Assembly (NCBI GenBank): GCA_905221605.1
Contig: CAJNDS010002228.1
Location: 1 to 64,000, forward strand
Source: Symbiodinium natans
Lineage: Eukaryota > Sar > Dinophyceae > Suessiales > Symbiodiniaceae
Direction of reading: 5' to 3'
Length of the DNA: 64,000 nucleotides
Numbering within the stretch: the stretch's first letter is position 1; the number at the start of each line of letters is the position of its first letter. The notes below the pieces were generated by a model that was not told the origin of the DNA, made no database searches, and was given only the letters and a program-made list of their open reading frames with translations. Both the position numbers and the translations under genes were made by a program. Positions 53,652 through 64,000 of the stretch are shown here, piece after piece.

Positions 53652-53826
53652 CCTTAAACCCTAAACCCTAAACTAAACCCTACACCTCAATAATTCCTAA
53701 ACCCTAAGCCCTAAGCGCTAAACCCTAAACCCTAAACCCTAAACCCTAAACCCTAAACCCTAAACCCTAAACCCTAAACCCTAAACCCTAAACCCTAAAC
53801 CCTAAACCCTAAACCCTAAACCCTAA
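53652..53826. repeat. Longest perfect CCCTAAA array
   Basis: About 15 perfect consecutive units at 53718-53825, with degenerate units before it. This is the cleanest telomere-like array in the window. Confidence 0.96.
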
Positions 53827-56220
53827 GGCTCCAGTTTAAGGGTTTTTGGGCCAGGCCGTGGTTCGTCACGCCTGCGGACGACATGGGCAAAGGACGGAGC
53901 CCCTAAGCCACTTTTTGCGGTTGGGAGGCCGTTTCAGCAAACTTGGAGCTTCGGGGTTTAGGGTTTAGGGTTACGGGTGTAGGATTTATGGATTAGGGTT
54001 TAGGGTCTAAGGATTTTGGTTTCTGGTTTTTTGCTCTCATTCTTGACGGGTTGTTGTTGGTCAGGGTGCTTGTGCTGACTTTTTGTGTCAGGTTCGAAAA
54101 ATGCAGAGTCCACTGCGAATCGCGGTGATGATGAGATCTGTTCTGAGAATGTATATGATATGCTTGTGTTTGCATGTGTGTCGAGGTAGGCTACCTATGT
54201 ATTCATGTCTCTATCTACAGATACATTTGCGGCATCAGAGATCTACCGGTAGGATTTCGGGCATCGGGCCTCCCGAAGTTGCCGAGTCTCTTCAGGAGGC
54301 CGGTTCCGGCCGCCTATTCGGTCGGAGAAGGGAGGCGGGGTTTCCATCGTGTTTTGCACGGCGTTTGCAGGGTAGGGCTTGGGGGCTTAGGGGGCCCACT
54401 GCAGCCGTACACTTGGCGAAGTTAAGGGGTTGAGGGCTTTGACGGCTGGAGACGCGGAATCGATCTGAGATCTAACCATATCTAACCCATTGCTACTTCG
54501 CAGATCGAAGAAAATGAAGCCGAAGAGTCTGAACATCCAGCCAGACAGGCAGCCGGTCCCCACTCATGGAACCGGGCAGCAGCCAAGGCCATCGGTCTCT
54601 CGAGTCTTTGAAGTGCTCTGGGAAGGCAACCCTCAGTGAAATCAAGATCCGAGTCTGAACTTAAAACTCATTTTAAGGGGTTCAGGCACCCCCCGGCAAG
54701 CCTCAACCCGCAGGTGCCCTGATGGCTGCGGGTTGACAGAGTGTTGGTTCAGTGACTTCTGGGTCATCTGAGATGGAACTGGCCCTGCACCTCGGCAGGC
54801 ACAGGAGCCGCTCCCGCCGCGACACAGGACACCAGCCCTTCGGCTCAAATTCTTCCCCAAGCCTTGTTCAGGTGTGAGGACTTCCTTGTTGCAAGAGCAG
54901 CTACACAGCATCTCCGACTGACCCAGGTCTTTACGAGAGCTTGATGAACGTCTTTGAAGCGAAGGCCAGAAGGTCGAATGACTGAAGCAACGCCAGCGAG
55001 TTTGCGTACAGGTGCACGCGCAATCCAACTCCGACACTTAAGTTGCCTGCTCTGAGCTCAGATTCAGCAGAGATGGTGTTTAAAAACGGAAGAGCAGCTG
55101 GCTCAGCAGGATTGTTGTGGTTCTACCTGTCTTGACATGCCGACGAAGGTCAACCTGTGGTGGCTCAGTGGCGCGCGCCTCTCCACGGAGTTCGGGCAAC
55201 GAAAGATGCCCCCCAGATGTGAAGTTCGGCGAAAGGGCCCCGAAGTTGCTCGAAGGAGCTCTCCCTGCGGCCAACAATTGGGGCAAAAAGTCCCAGGAAA
55301 TAGAGAGACGAGGAGTCGAGCTTCGTAGACTCGGGTAGATGTCGGGGCAGACTCAGGACGATGTGGTGTCTCACAGGGGCAGAGGGCTCCTCCTTGGGAA
55401 TTCCAAGTGCTGATTGAAGGCGCGCGCGAGAAGCGGAAACATCGTCGAAAAATTGCACCGCGCTGTCTCATGTGCTCTCCGAGCCTGAAGAATCCTGAAG
55501 GAACCCGGAGTCAAGCGACTCTCAGGTCCGGGAGCCGCAGAAGTCCATCGTGGACCTGTGGAACTGCCGCCCCGGCGCGGCGTTAATGTTGTTTTCTTGT
55601 GCGTGGGGTGGGGGGGGGGTTGCGACCTTGGGCTGCAAGCCTTGCGCGGCCTCTGTGATCTCGTTCATCGTTTTGCTTGGCGTGGTTTTGTTGGGTGGCT
55701 GTCCTAAGTTTTTGCTCCATTCTCTGCATGTCACTGTATTCGCCAGGTCTGAGGGAATACAAGAAGGACAACTGGCCACTTGGCAGATGCAAGGTACAGG
55801 GGAGGAGGGTCTCAGCCAGGTCATGTCAGGTATGGGATCCGGGATGCATGAGGTTCCAATCTGTAGCTGAGGTGGCACACTACTGCTGGCATCTGGGGTA
55901 TATACGCTTCGCCCCCAGTTCCCGCAAGCATTGCAAGCAAGACAAGTGTATTGGTCCAAGTGTGAAATTTGGGGCGTGGGTGAAGTGCCAACATGCATGC
56001 GTCTAGTCTCTAGACAGCCGAGCACATGACGAGAGGAGTTTAGTTTTGTGGTGTTATGAAGAGTTGAAAGCCCCAAGGAATCGCTAAATAGAACAGATGA
56101 CGCATCAGAACAGCACAAGCTCCGGACCTTAGGAACCCATGAAAGTATGTTTGCAACATGCAAATTCAATACATTCTGGGCATCACAGTGCCGTGCTGGG
56201 GAGGTTCAGTTACTTGACTC
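53827..56220. other. Gene-poor stretch with one possible terminal exon at about 54503-54611
   Basis: 53955-54008 has TTTAGGG units. After an acceptor-like cgcag at 54503 the + strand reads IEENEAEESEHPARQAAGPH and ends SSL at a TGA (54609-54611). It could be the last exon of an unidentified gene. The rest, including 55080-55480 with frames on both strands, holds nothing I can name. Confidence 0.3.
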
Positions 56221-56224
56221 ATTC

Positions 56225-57200
56225 ACCCTAAACCCTAAACCCTAAACTCTGAACCCTGAACCCTAAACCCTAAACCCTAAACCCGTTGTATCGTGTGATG
56301 GATAGCGGCAGCTTCGCAGCAATCTTTCGTCGACAGCTTCTGCTCGCGGGCAAGATTCTCCAAACTCAAGCCCCACCGGACTAAGCCCTCCACCCCAACC
56401 CTCCCCATGTTGTGAGTGCTTGCAAGGACAGGCTTAGCTCATGCCAAGGCATCAGCACAGCCCTGATGTCCGCAGACATTGCAGATTGACGCAAGTTCGA
56501 CGGAACCCTAAACCCCAAACCCGCAACCCTAAACCCCAAACCCCTAAACCCCAAACCCCTAAACCCCAAACACCTAAACCCCAAGCCCCAAACCCCAAAC
56601 CCTAAACCCCAAGCCCCAAACCCCAAGCCCTAAACCCCAAGCCCCAAAACCCAAGCCCTAAACCCCAAACCCCAAACCCCAAACCCCAAACCCCAAACCC
56701 CAAACCCCAAACCCCAAACCCCAAACCCCAAACCCTAAACCCTAAACCCTAAACCCCAAGGTGATCTTCAAAGTCTTTGGCCCCTTCGGCGCAGGCACCT
56801 CGATGGTCCTGTCGGTGCGGCCCTCAGAGGGTTCGTTTGGGGTTTAGGGTATAGGGTTTAGGGTTTAGGGTTTGGGGTTTGGGGTTTAGGGTTAGGGTTA
56901 GGGTTTTGGGTTCAGGGTTTCAGGGTTTCAGGGTTTAGGGTTTAGGGTTTTGGGTTCAGGGTTTCAGGGGGTTTAGGGCGTTTGGGGGTGTTAGGGTGTT
57001 CGGGGGTTTAGGCTGTTTACGGATTCAGGGGTTTAGGGTTTTTAGGGCTTTAAGGAGTTTAGGGGCTTTAGGGTTTTGGGGGCATTAGGCTGTTTGGGGC
57101 TTTAGGGGGTTTAGGTTTTCAAGGTTTTCGGGGTTTGGGGTTTCAGGGTTTACGTGGATTCAGGGTTTAGGGTTTTAGGGTTTGAAGCCCTAAATTGCAT
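56225..57200. repeat. Inverted pair of telomere-like arrays (CCCTAAA then TTTAGGG)
   Basis: 56225-56285 and 56503-56758 are CCCTAAA and its variant CCCCAAA. After a ~78-bp spacer, 56838-57190 is the G-rich strand TTTAGGG with many variants. The C-rich-first, G-rich-last order is that of the two ends of a linear chromosome, not of an end-to-end telomere fusion. Confidence 0.9.
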
Positions 57201-58620
57201 GGGAAAGTTTTGAAGGGTTTGGGGGTTTTTGGTTTTACTCGTAGGGGTTAACAAATTCAGGCGTTACCAGGGTTTAGGGTTCAGGGGCTTAGGGGTTTGG
57301 GGGGTTGAGCGTTAAGGATGTAGGGGTAGAATGCTGGGTTTGAGGAGTTGGTGTTTCGAGGTCGCGGGTATCCCTTGCGACTTCACAGTTCCTCCTGAAC
57401 GCGAAAGGGCTCGCGTTTAGGGTTTTGGGTTGGGATGTTCCGCCTTAACAGTCAGTCTTCAATCGGGATATATAGTGCCCACTATTTTAATCCCCCCTTT
57501 TGCGGACTGTTTGTTAGTATAAGGGGGAACATCCCAAGTTTTGAGCTTTTTAAGTTTTAGGGCTTAAGGTTCAAGTTAGGTGTTTGCTCGGGTGCCAGGG
57601 GTTCAGGCATGTTCAGGCTGCTCCCTTGGCTTAGGGTTTAGGGTTTTGGGGTGTAGGGTTTGGGGTTTGGGGTTTGGGTGTAGGGTTTCGGGTGGAGGAG
57701 GTCCATGTCTAATCATTCTCAGCCCCAAAAAGGTTTCATACAGCCCGGAAGAGGTGAGCTGGGCTGGGTCGCAGGTGCTGATCGGTGCGCTTTATGATGA
57801 GTGGGCCGAGCCGAACACGTCCCCTTCTCAGAGTTTTCGAAGGCTAGGTTGTTTTGCTTTGGATCTTGCGGCGTGTCCCGCGTCAGATGCTGAAGCCGCC
57901 TACATATCCAACTGTCCTCTTTGACCAGAAAGCCGCATGTTGTCGTTTTGGTCACCATGCAGAAGTCAGCCCCAACTGATCTCCTGTCTCTCGCCTCCGG
58001 TATCTTGCAAGTGTTGGGGGCAGGGATGTGTGAGGGTCGGGCTACCTGCGGCAGGCGCTACTCAGCCCTGGCACACCTCCTGGGCGTGAGTGGCGAGGCC
58101 CGGGCCGAATGAAGCTGCAGCCAGATCGAGGGGACCAGCAGCAATACAAGCGCTCAAGTCCTTCTTCGGGCTCAGTCCCACCCGTGCAGGTCTGTGGTGG
58201 TGCTGGGGGCTGGATCATGCCACCGGACTCAGCTGTAATTCGGTGGAAGGGTTCACGGATTTTAGGGTCGAATGGTTTTGCACCGGCCTGGGAAATTCGG
58301 CCTTTGAGCCCTAGGATCCGAGGCCCTCCATAGTGGACTCTGTGACACACTGTACTTAGTGCGGCTTGGTTTCTCTCGAGCCTTTACCTTGTCTTTGGGC
58401 TGCAAGGCTTTATATTGCTCCAGTATTCATTCTCCAGTTCACCATAGTGACCTGCAGTATCACTATTGCAGCTGAGTTCATGTCAGGGAGGTGACAAACG
58501 CAAACCGGTCGTGGATGTTCCGAATCATATCGGCAGCACTGAATCGGCCAGGGTCGGCGCTGCAGCGCAGCTCTTGAAGCTCAAGCTCGCCAGTCCGGTA
58601 CCCATTTGCCGCTTCGCGAC
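57201..58620. other. Spacer with possible terminal exon at about 57740-57924
   Basis: 57630-57690 has TTTAGGG-like units. 57740-57924 (+) reads PEEVSWAGSQVLIGALYDEW and stops at TGA 57922-57924; it could be a last exon of an unknown gene. No identifiable promoter precedes the Hsp70-like gene. Confidence 0.3.
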
Positions 58621-60297
58621 ATGGAGGTAGAGCGTCTGCTGGATGTGGAAAGTGGCAGGCCAGTCGTTCGCCGACCATGGATGCCTCGGCTGGCCATGGG
58701 CATGGCCACGCTGGCAACGATGGCTGCTCTTGCCTTGGTTCTCTATGTGGGAGCCCATGGCGGCCTGGTTCCAGGCAACATGCAGCAGCTGCAACGCAAG
58801 TGGTGGACTCCTTGGGAGCAGGCGGCGGACGTTGTGCTGGGAATCGACATGGGGACGACTCACAGCTCCATGGCTGTCTACAAGGACCAGGATGAGAAGG
58901 TTGAAATCATCGAAAACAACGGCAAGCCGTTGACCCCGAGCTATGTGAGCTTTGCCGGCAAGGACCCGTGCACTGGCGAGGCTGCAAAGGACAAGGTCAT
59001 GGAATCTCCAACACAGAGCCTGTACAACGTGAAGCGCTTGATGGGCCGGGACTTCAATGAGCGAGCAGTGCAGGACATGATCAAGGTCGTTCCCTACAAG
59101 ATCGTGGACAAGTCCGGCAAGCCTGTGATAAGCGTTAACGATAAGGACCGGACACCTGAGGATGTGTCCTCCTTGCTCCTCTCAGATATGAGGGCGGCGG
59201 CTGGGAGACATCTGAACCAGGAGGTGAAACAGGCCGTGATCACCGTGCCTGGCTACAGCAATGATGCTCAACGCCGGTCCATAATGGCTGCCGCCAAGAG
59301 TGCGGGCTTCACCGACGTCCAGCTCGTCAATAAGGGCGCGGCGGATGCCGTCGATTATGCTTTCAACTTCGCGAGAGGGGATGAGAAGCTGATCTTGGTC
59401 TATGACCTTGGAGGGGGCACCTTCGATGCTACCCTGGTCGATTGGAGTGGAGACGGCCTCCTAGAGGTTTTGGCGACCGCCGGAGACACCGCTCTGGGGG
59501 GAGAGGACTTCACTGATTTGACTACCAAACATCTTCTGGCGAAGTTCAAAGCCAAGCATCACAAGGACATGGGCCCGCACTCCACCCAGGCCTTGCGCAT
59601 CAAGGTCGCGGATGCGATCCAGGCCTTGAGCTCCCGTCATGAGGCGCTCATCCAGATGGACGTGGATGGGGTGCACTTCAAGGAGACCCTCACGCGCGAC
59701 AAGTTCGAGGACCTCAACATGCACAGTTTCAAGGGCACCTTGGACCCCATCAAGAAGGTCTTGAAGGATTCGGGTAGGTCCGCGAGTGAGGTGGATGAGA
59801 TCGTGCTGGTGGGCAGCTCCAGCCACATCCCCAAGGTGAAGCAGCTTGTGAAGGACATCTTCCACAAGGAGCCGAAGATGGCTTCTCCCACGGGGGCGAG
59901 GGCAAAAGGTGCTGCGCTCGTGGGGGCTCTCCATCGCAGTGACTTGCTCGTCCTAGAAAGGATGCCCTTGACGGTGGGCTTCGAGGATGTTGGAGGGACC
60001 ATGAAGCGCTTGATTCCGCATAACTCGGTGGTCCCGACAAAAAAAGCTCAAACTTTCAAGACCTATGCCCCCAGCCAGCCAACAATAAACATCAGGGTCT
60101 TCGAAGGGGAAAGGGCCAGACCCATAGACAACCACTGCCTGGCCGAGTTCGACGTGACGAACATCCCACCAGGACCGGCCGGCAAGCAAATCGAGGTCGA
60201 CTTCGAGGTGGACAAGAACGGCATCCTGACGGCAAAAGCAGCGCACGATGCGAAGGAGCTTGTTGTAATGAGGAGGGGCTGCAAAACAAGAAGATGA
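58621..60297 (+). CDS. Divergent membrane-anchored Hsp70-like chaperone, lid-less, intronless
   Basis: 558 residues from ATG 58621; the frame is open five codons upstream without ATG. A short basic N-terminus, then a hydrophobic segment at about 28-47 (ATLATMAALALVLYVGA) that could be a signal anchor. The nucleotide-binding domain has GIDMGTTHS (74-82), VITVPGYSNDAQRRS, YDLGGGTFDA (D262-D269) and VLVGSSSHIPKVKQL (from ~395). The interdomain linker is DLLVLERMPLTVG. The beta substrate-binding domain ends DKNGILTAKAAHDA, and the protein stops soon after, lacking the alpha-helical lid and any C-terminal retention signal (canonical Hsp70s are ~640 residues). The usual INEPTAAA is replaced by VNKGAADAV. 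Absence of introns, unlike its neighbours, suggests a retrocopy (inference). Confidence 0.9.
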   Translation: MEVERLLDVESGRPVVRRPWMPRLAMGMATLATMAALALVLYVGAHGGLVPGNMQQLQRKWWTPWEQAADVVLGIDMGTTHSSMAVYKDQDEKVEIIENNGKPLTPSYVSFAGKDPCTGEAAKDKVMESPTQSLYNVKRLMGRDFNERAVQDMIKVVPYKIVDKSGKPVISVNDKDRTPEDVSSLLLSDMRAAAGRHLNQEVKQAVITVPGYSNDAQRRSIMAAAKSAGFTDVQLVNKGAADAVDYAFNFARGDEKLILVYDLGGGTFDATLVDWSGDGLLEVLATAGDTALGGEDFTDLTTKHLLAKFKAKHHKDMGPHSTQALRIKVADAIQALSSRHEALIQMDVDGVHFKETLTRDKFEDLNMHSFKGTLDPIKKVLKDSGRSASEVDEIVLVGSSSHIPKVKQLVKDIFHKEPKMASPTGARAKGAALVGALHRSDLLVLERMPLTVGFEDVGGTMKRLIPHNSVVPTKKAQTFKTYAPSQPTINIRVFEGERARPIDNHCLAEFDVTNIPPGPAGKQIEVDFEVDKNGILTAKAAHDAKELVVMRRGCKTRR

Positions 60298-63118
60298 GAT
60301 AATGAGAGAGCCAGAATGGCTCGTTGTATATTGGGATGTCGACGTGCCGGGGCGGTCTGGGGTTCCCAGGCAACACTTGCTGAATATTTCTGGGCGCCCT
60401 ACGGCCGCCCCTGCTCTCTGCCTTGATGTCGGGATGGATGCATCTTGCATCGCCTAAATCCGGAGGCATGGCTGTGCCGCGGTGTTTGTGTCTTGTCACT
60501 TGTGTATCGTGTCACTGAAGCTGAGTTCTGCGAAAAAGCAGGCCAGGGTGGAAGCGAATCTGGACCTGAAGTTGGCGTTGCTGGGCTCAGCAGCTTAAGA
60601 TACTTCAGGGTTTAGGGCTGCAGTCAGAGAGCGGCTGCTCGTCAGATTGCATCGTAAGGGTCTCGAGGCTCTTGATTCGGAGCACCTTTCACAGGGTTCC
60701 CTGCAAGAACTCGAGCGTGAAAGAATCCCATGAGGTGACTATCGTTACACTAGAGCACTGCACGAGTACGAGCGCTTTTCTGGCGCCAAGCATCTGCTTC
60801 GATTTTCGATACTGGCCTCATCGCATACTCATTGCCTAGCAATCCTTTATGCCATAGTTCTAGCACGAGATTCGCGGGCATTCCGAAGTCGAGGGTTCGA
60901 ATGCCACGGTACGTCAGATTCGGATCAGATCTATGGCAGTCCATAGTCTTACTGAAAGAGCTGCTGACAGGCGCGCTCTTGGACTGGATGGGGGGGAGCG
61001 ATGGATGAGATTTCAGGTTTCGGGCTAGGCGCAAGTGTCTGCACGGGCCGTTGTTTTGCAACTGAACTTCGGGGGCTGTTTATGTTCTAAGCAAGGGCTG
61101 CAAAGCCTAGATGTTGAGTGCGTTGCCTCACTAAACCCTAAACCCTAAACCCTAAACCCTAAACCCTAAACCCTGAACCCTAAACTCTGAACCCTAAACC
61201 CTTCACTCAGGTCCTACTGCATCGGCAGGGAGATCCTCTTGCACGCGCGCCCGGCTCCTTACGGCCTTGCGGCTGTCAGCCCGGAGCAACTCCCAGAGAT
61301 GGTCAGAAACATATTAACGTACAATGTGATAGGATAGTATAGTATGGTATAGTAATATAGTATGGTATGGCAATGTAGTATGGCATGGGAATCTCGTATG
61401 GTATAGGAATTTAGTATGGTATAGGACCATAGTATGGTATAGGACTATAGTATGGGTAAAGTATGGTATAGAAAAGAGAAGTATATCAGAGGACCCCGAC
61501 TAGGGAACTTCTTGATTCCTGCTGGTTGCCAGTTTGCCGCCGAGAAGATGGCGACATTGAAGCAGGAGTCCGGGTAGGGGGAATGGGACAGAGGCAGAGG
61601 AGTCCCGGATGGACTATTTGGGCCCTAAAATCCCCATAATCAAGCCTATACACTAGGGTGGCCTTTACCACAACTTTATCACTGTATTAGTTTTGGGGCT
61701 CCTCTAATTTCATATTAAGGCAGCGAAAAGTTAAACTTTTGTTCTGAGGGTTTAAAGCAATCAAGTAAAGAGCCTTTTAAGAGCTCATAGGGTATAGCAA
61801 CCCATGCTGGTTGCTTCTTTGGGGTACTTGATAGCGTCACGCAGCCGCGGCTGCAAACAGGGCACAACTCTGAGGCCCAACCGCCTGGCAGTCGATCAAA
61901 CGAATTCCTGGAAATTGTTGACACATGCAATTCGCTTGTCAGTGCCGCAGTCCCGGAAACGCAGTCATTGATTCTAATCATAGCGGAAAAGAGCAGTGGC
62001 TGGAGCGAGACCCTTTGAAGCCCATGACGATATCCCTAAACCCTTTCCCGAGCCCCAAGCCCTCAGCCCTCAAACCCAACATTACGCACAACCAGAGCCC
62101 TTCTTCAGAACTTCAGGTTTTCCTGAGTCGCAAGAGTGATCACATCCGGAGGGAAAGCATCCTGTCTTAGGGTTATTCGTCAGATCTATGATCTATACAA
62201 AGCCCAGGGCATCTTTATGGCATCCCAAAGCTGCCAAGGCGGAGTTTCCAGAAGCCTCAGATAGCAAACCCTAATCCCTAAACCCTGAACCCTCAACCCT
62301 CAACCCTAAAGGAGATGGACAAGTTTCAGGGATCCATGCCCGGTGCTGAGGGCGTGCGCAAAGCACGGTGGTTCAGCGTTCTGTGGGGTTAAGGTGTGCG
62401 AGTTGTGGTTGCTCGACCAATCAAGAGCAGCTTCTGAAGAAGATTTCCTGGCATGTGCCCTGAACCCTGAGCTGCCATCTTGAGTGCAATTCAGGGTTTT
62501 AAGGCGTCCAGGGCTTTTGGGACTACTTGTAGCAGCCAGCGTTCGTGATGCCAACGCTGATCCCTAGGTTTCGATACATGCTCTTCCTGCGCGTCTCCCC
62601 GCTCTTCCCCAATTGGCCCGGCTTGGCCAGTTTGTGTCCTTTTTTCGCTGAAGACTGAGGATGAAACAGCCCTGAGGCCTGCAAATATTGTCAACCACAA
62701 CAATGTTAACCACAACAATGTTGACGGTATGTTCTTTTTGGCTTCGTTTGCTGGGTTGATCCTTGCTTGGGACCTCTCGTGATAGGCATGCAGTACACGG
62801 GCTCTGTTTTAGAATTAGGGGCTGACATTTTTTTACCGACAGTCCCCGGCCAGGTTCGTGAACTACGCAACCGCCATGATCGGCATGCCTTTCTCGTACT
62901 TCCTGGTTGCACATGCCTGAGAACTTCATCTGAGAGGTGCTGAAAATTGCTGACAAGTGTGTGTAGTAGCCGCGCGCCTCGGTCTTCGCAGCATGCGTTG
63001 ACTTGGTGGAAACTGTAGGGCTGTCGAACGGAGGTGGTTCCATGCCTTGGCAGAGAAACATTCAGAGTCTTCTTTTCAGCTTTCCGATCTCAACGAAACT
63101 TTTGTCAGACATCCTGAC
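60298..63118. other. No gene recognised; short repeats
   Basis: 61132-61202 is a CCCTAAA tract. 61318-61470 is a degenerate ~20-bp tandem repeat of tagtatggtataggac type. 62268-62310 has telomere-like units. 62846-62920 (SPARFVNYATAMIGMPFSYF after a cag acceptor) could be an isolated exon of a membrane protein. Confidence 0.45.
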
Positions 63119-64000
63119 ATGCGGTCCTTGCGGTCCTTTCGCCGCCTTGTCCGGTGGACGCCCGCCCTCCAGCGTGCCCGGCACGCCCTGCGGGCTGACC
63201 CACAAGGGCCAGGACCCGGCTGGGTGGCAGGCGCTGGGCTGGCTGGGCTGGCTGGGCTGGCTGGGCTGGTGGGCGGCTCTGCCTGCGCCTGCGAACATCG
63301 GCAGACGCTGGGAGCTCCCGTGGCCACAAACCTGGAGGTTCCAACAGACCGGGACTTGCGAGTCGTAAGCCTTGAAGAGCTCCGGAGCCACAACAACTTG
63401 GAGGATGGCTTGTGGATCTCTTACCATGGACACGTCTACGACGTCAGCAACTTCGCCAAGATCCATCCCGGCGGTCCGGGCCGAATCCAAATGGCTGCTG
63501 GAAGCGACCTCCAGAAGTACTTCGATGTCTACCATGTGACTCGGATGCAGAGGAAGAGGTGGGCCAAGGATCGTAGGGACACTGAAAATCTCGGATATCC
63601 TCAGCCTAATCTTGTGCGACCGCACTGGGGCATTGTCGCCCCTCCGCAACAAACCATGGTGGCCAAACCATGAGATGCCTTGAAGTCTTGCTTTTGACTT
63701 GACCCTCAGGTACACCCGGATGTGAGCAAGTTCCTTGATCGGACTTGTCTTGTGGGCCGCCTCACGCCGAAGGACGCCAAGAGGTCCTATGAGGAGACGA
63801 TCTTTGCCAATCCATACGAGAATGAACCGCCCAGGACGCTTCAGCAAACCATCGCAACTGCCCCTCGCTGGGCGAACCTCATGGGCAAATACCTCCTGGA
63901 CTCCTTCAGAACACCCCTGCCCGGGTTCTACGTGAGGAACCACTTTCCGGTGCCTAGCTGGGAGGACGTCGAAGAGGAGTACGAGTTTGAGGTTGGCATT
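63119..64000 (+). CDS. SUOX: Sulfite oxidase, 5' part (cytochrome b5 domain and start of Moco domain)
   Basis: Exons 63119-63535 and 63710 to the right edge, joined by a 174-base GT-AG intron in phase 0 (junction YH/VHPDVSKFLD). ATG 63119 was chosen because it opens a classic mitochondrial-type leader (MRSLRSFRRLVRWTPALQRA); upstream codons lack ATG. Then a glycine/alanine hydrophobic stretch encoded by a 9-bp tandem repeat (AGL units, 63228-63272). Next a cytochrome b5 domain with VYDVSNFAKIHPGGPGRI, whose His in HPGG ligates haem. Exon 2 ends with GFYVRNHFPVPSWEDVEEEY, the RNHxPVP opening of the molybdopterin domain. The enzyme oxidises sulfite to sulfate and passes electrons to cytochrome c in the intermembrane space. 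The catalytic Moco domain lies outside the window. Confidence 0.9.

Noticed and set aside
60750-61061. 103-codon minus-strand ORF
   Set aside because: No recognisable features and no support from splice or start context.

Overview
The window reads as nuclear DNA of a dinoflagellate, most likely in or near the Suessiales/Symbiodiniaceae (inference; no marker gene is present). The evidence is a set of eukaryotic genes in very small exons with a mix of GT and GC splice donors, all recognised host genes on the + strand, many interspersed TTTAGGG/CCCTAAA (plant-type telomere) tracts, and abundant Ty1/copia-type retrotransposons.

Layout. 1-1704 (-) is a pogo/Tigger-like DDE transposase cut by the left edge. 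3455-5098 (-) is a two-part HUH endonuclease plus SF3 helicase gene resembling CRESS-type Rep, with diverged direct repeats, palindromes and a hairpin upstream of its start. 5935-10140 holds three tandem-repeat families, ending in about 4.5 copies of a 654-bp higher-order satellite. 12748-21219 is a complete, apparently young Ty1/copia element (LTRs of 157-158 bp, 5-bp target duplication, intact ORFs) inserted into an older coding locus. 22482-26942 is repeat-rich and gene-poor, with a decayed LINE-type reverse transcriptase.

26943-31436 encodes an ERGIC3/Erv46-like ER-Golgi cargo receptor in many mini-exons. 32025-37955 encodes a CDP-alcohol phosphotransferase (choline/ethanolamine phosphotransferase type). 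40073-42703 carries coiled-coil and membrane-protein exons of unknown function. 42704-51519 is a second LTR element of 8.8 kb. It has 287-bp LTRs, a CCCTA target duplication, a primer site and a purine tract, but no recognisable protease, integrase or reverse transcriptase. It instead encodes about 2,400 residues of a WW / S1-like / six-CCCH-finger protein spread over three overlapping frames. This is the most unusual item in the window.

51520-58620 is dominated by telomere-like tracts that switch orientation near 56.8 kb. 58621-60297 is an intronless, membrane-anchored, lid-less Hsp70-like gene. 63119-64000 is the 5' part of a sulfite oxidase gene (targeting peptide, cytochrome b5 domain, start of the Moco domain).

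The host genes do not form an obvious pathway; they share only their orientation, as is common in dinoflagellate gene clusters. Exon coordinates were read by eye from conserved protein motifs plus splice sites, so some exons are certainly missing.
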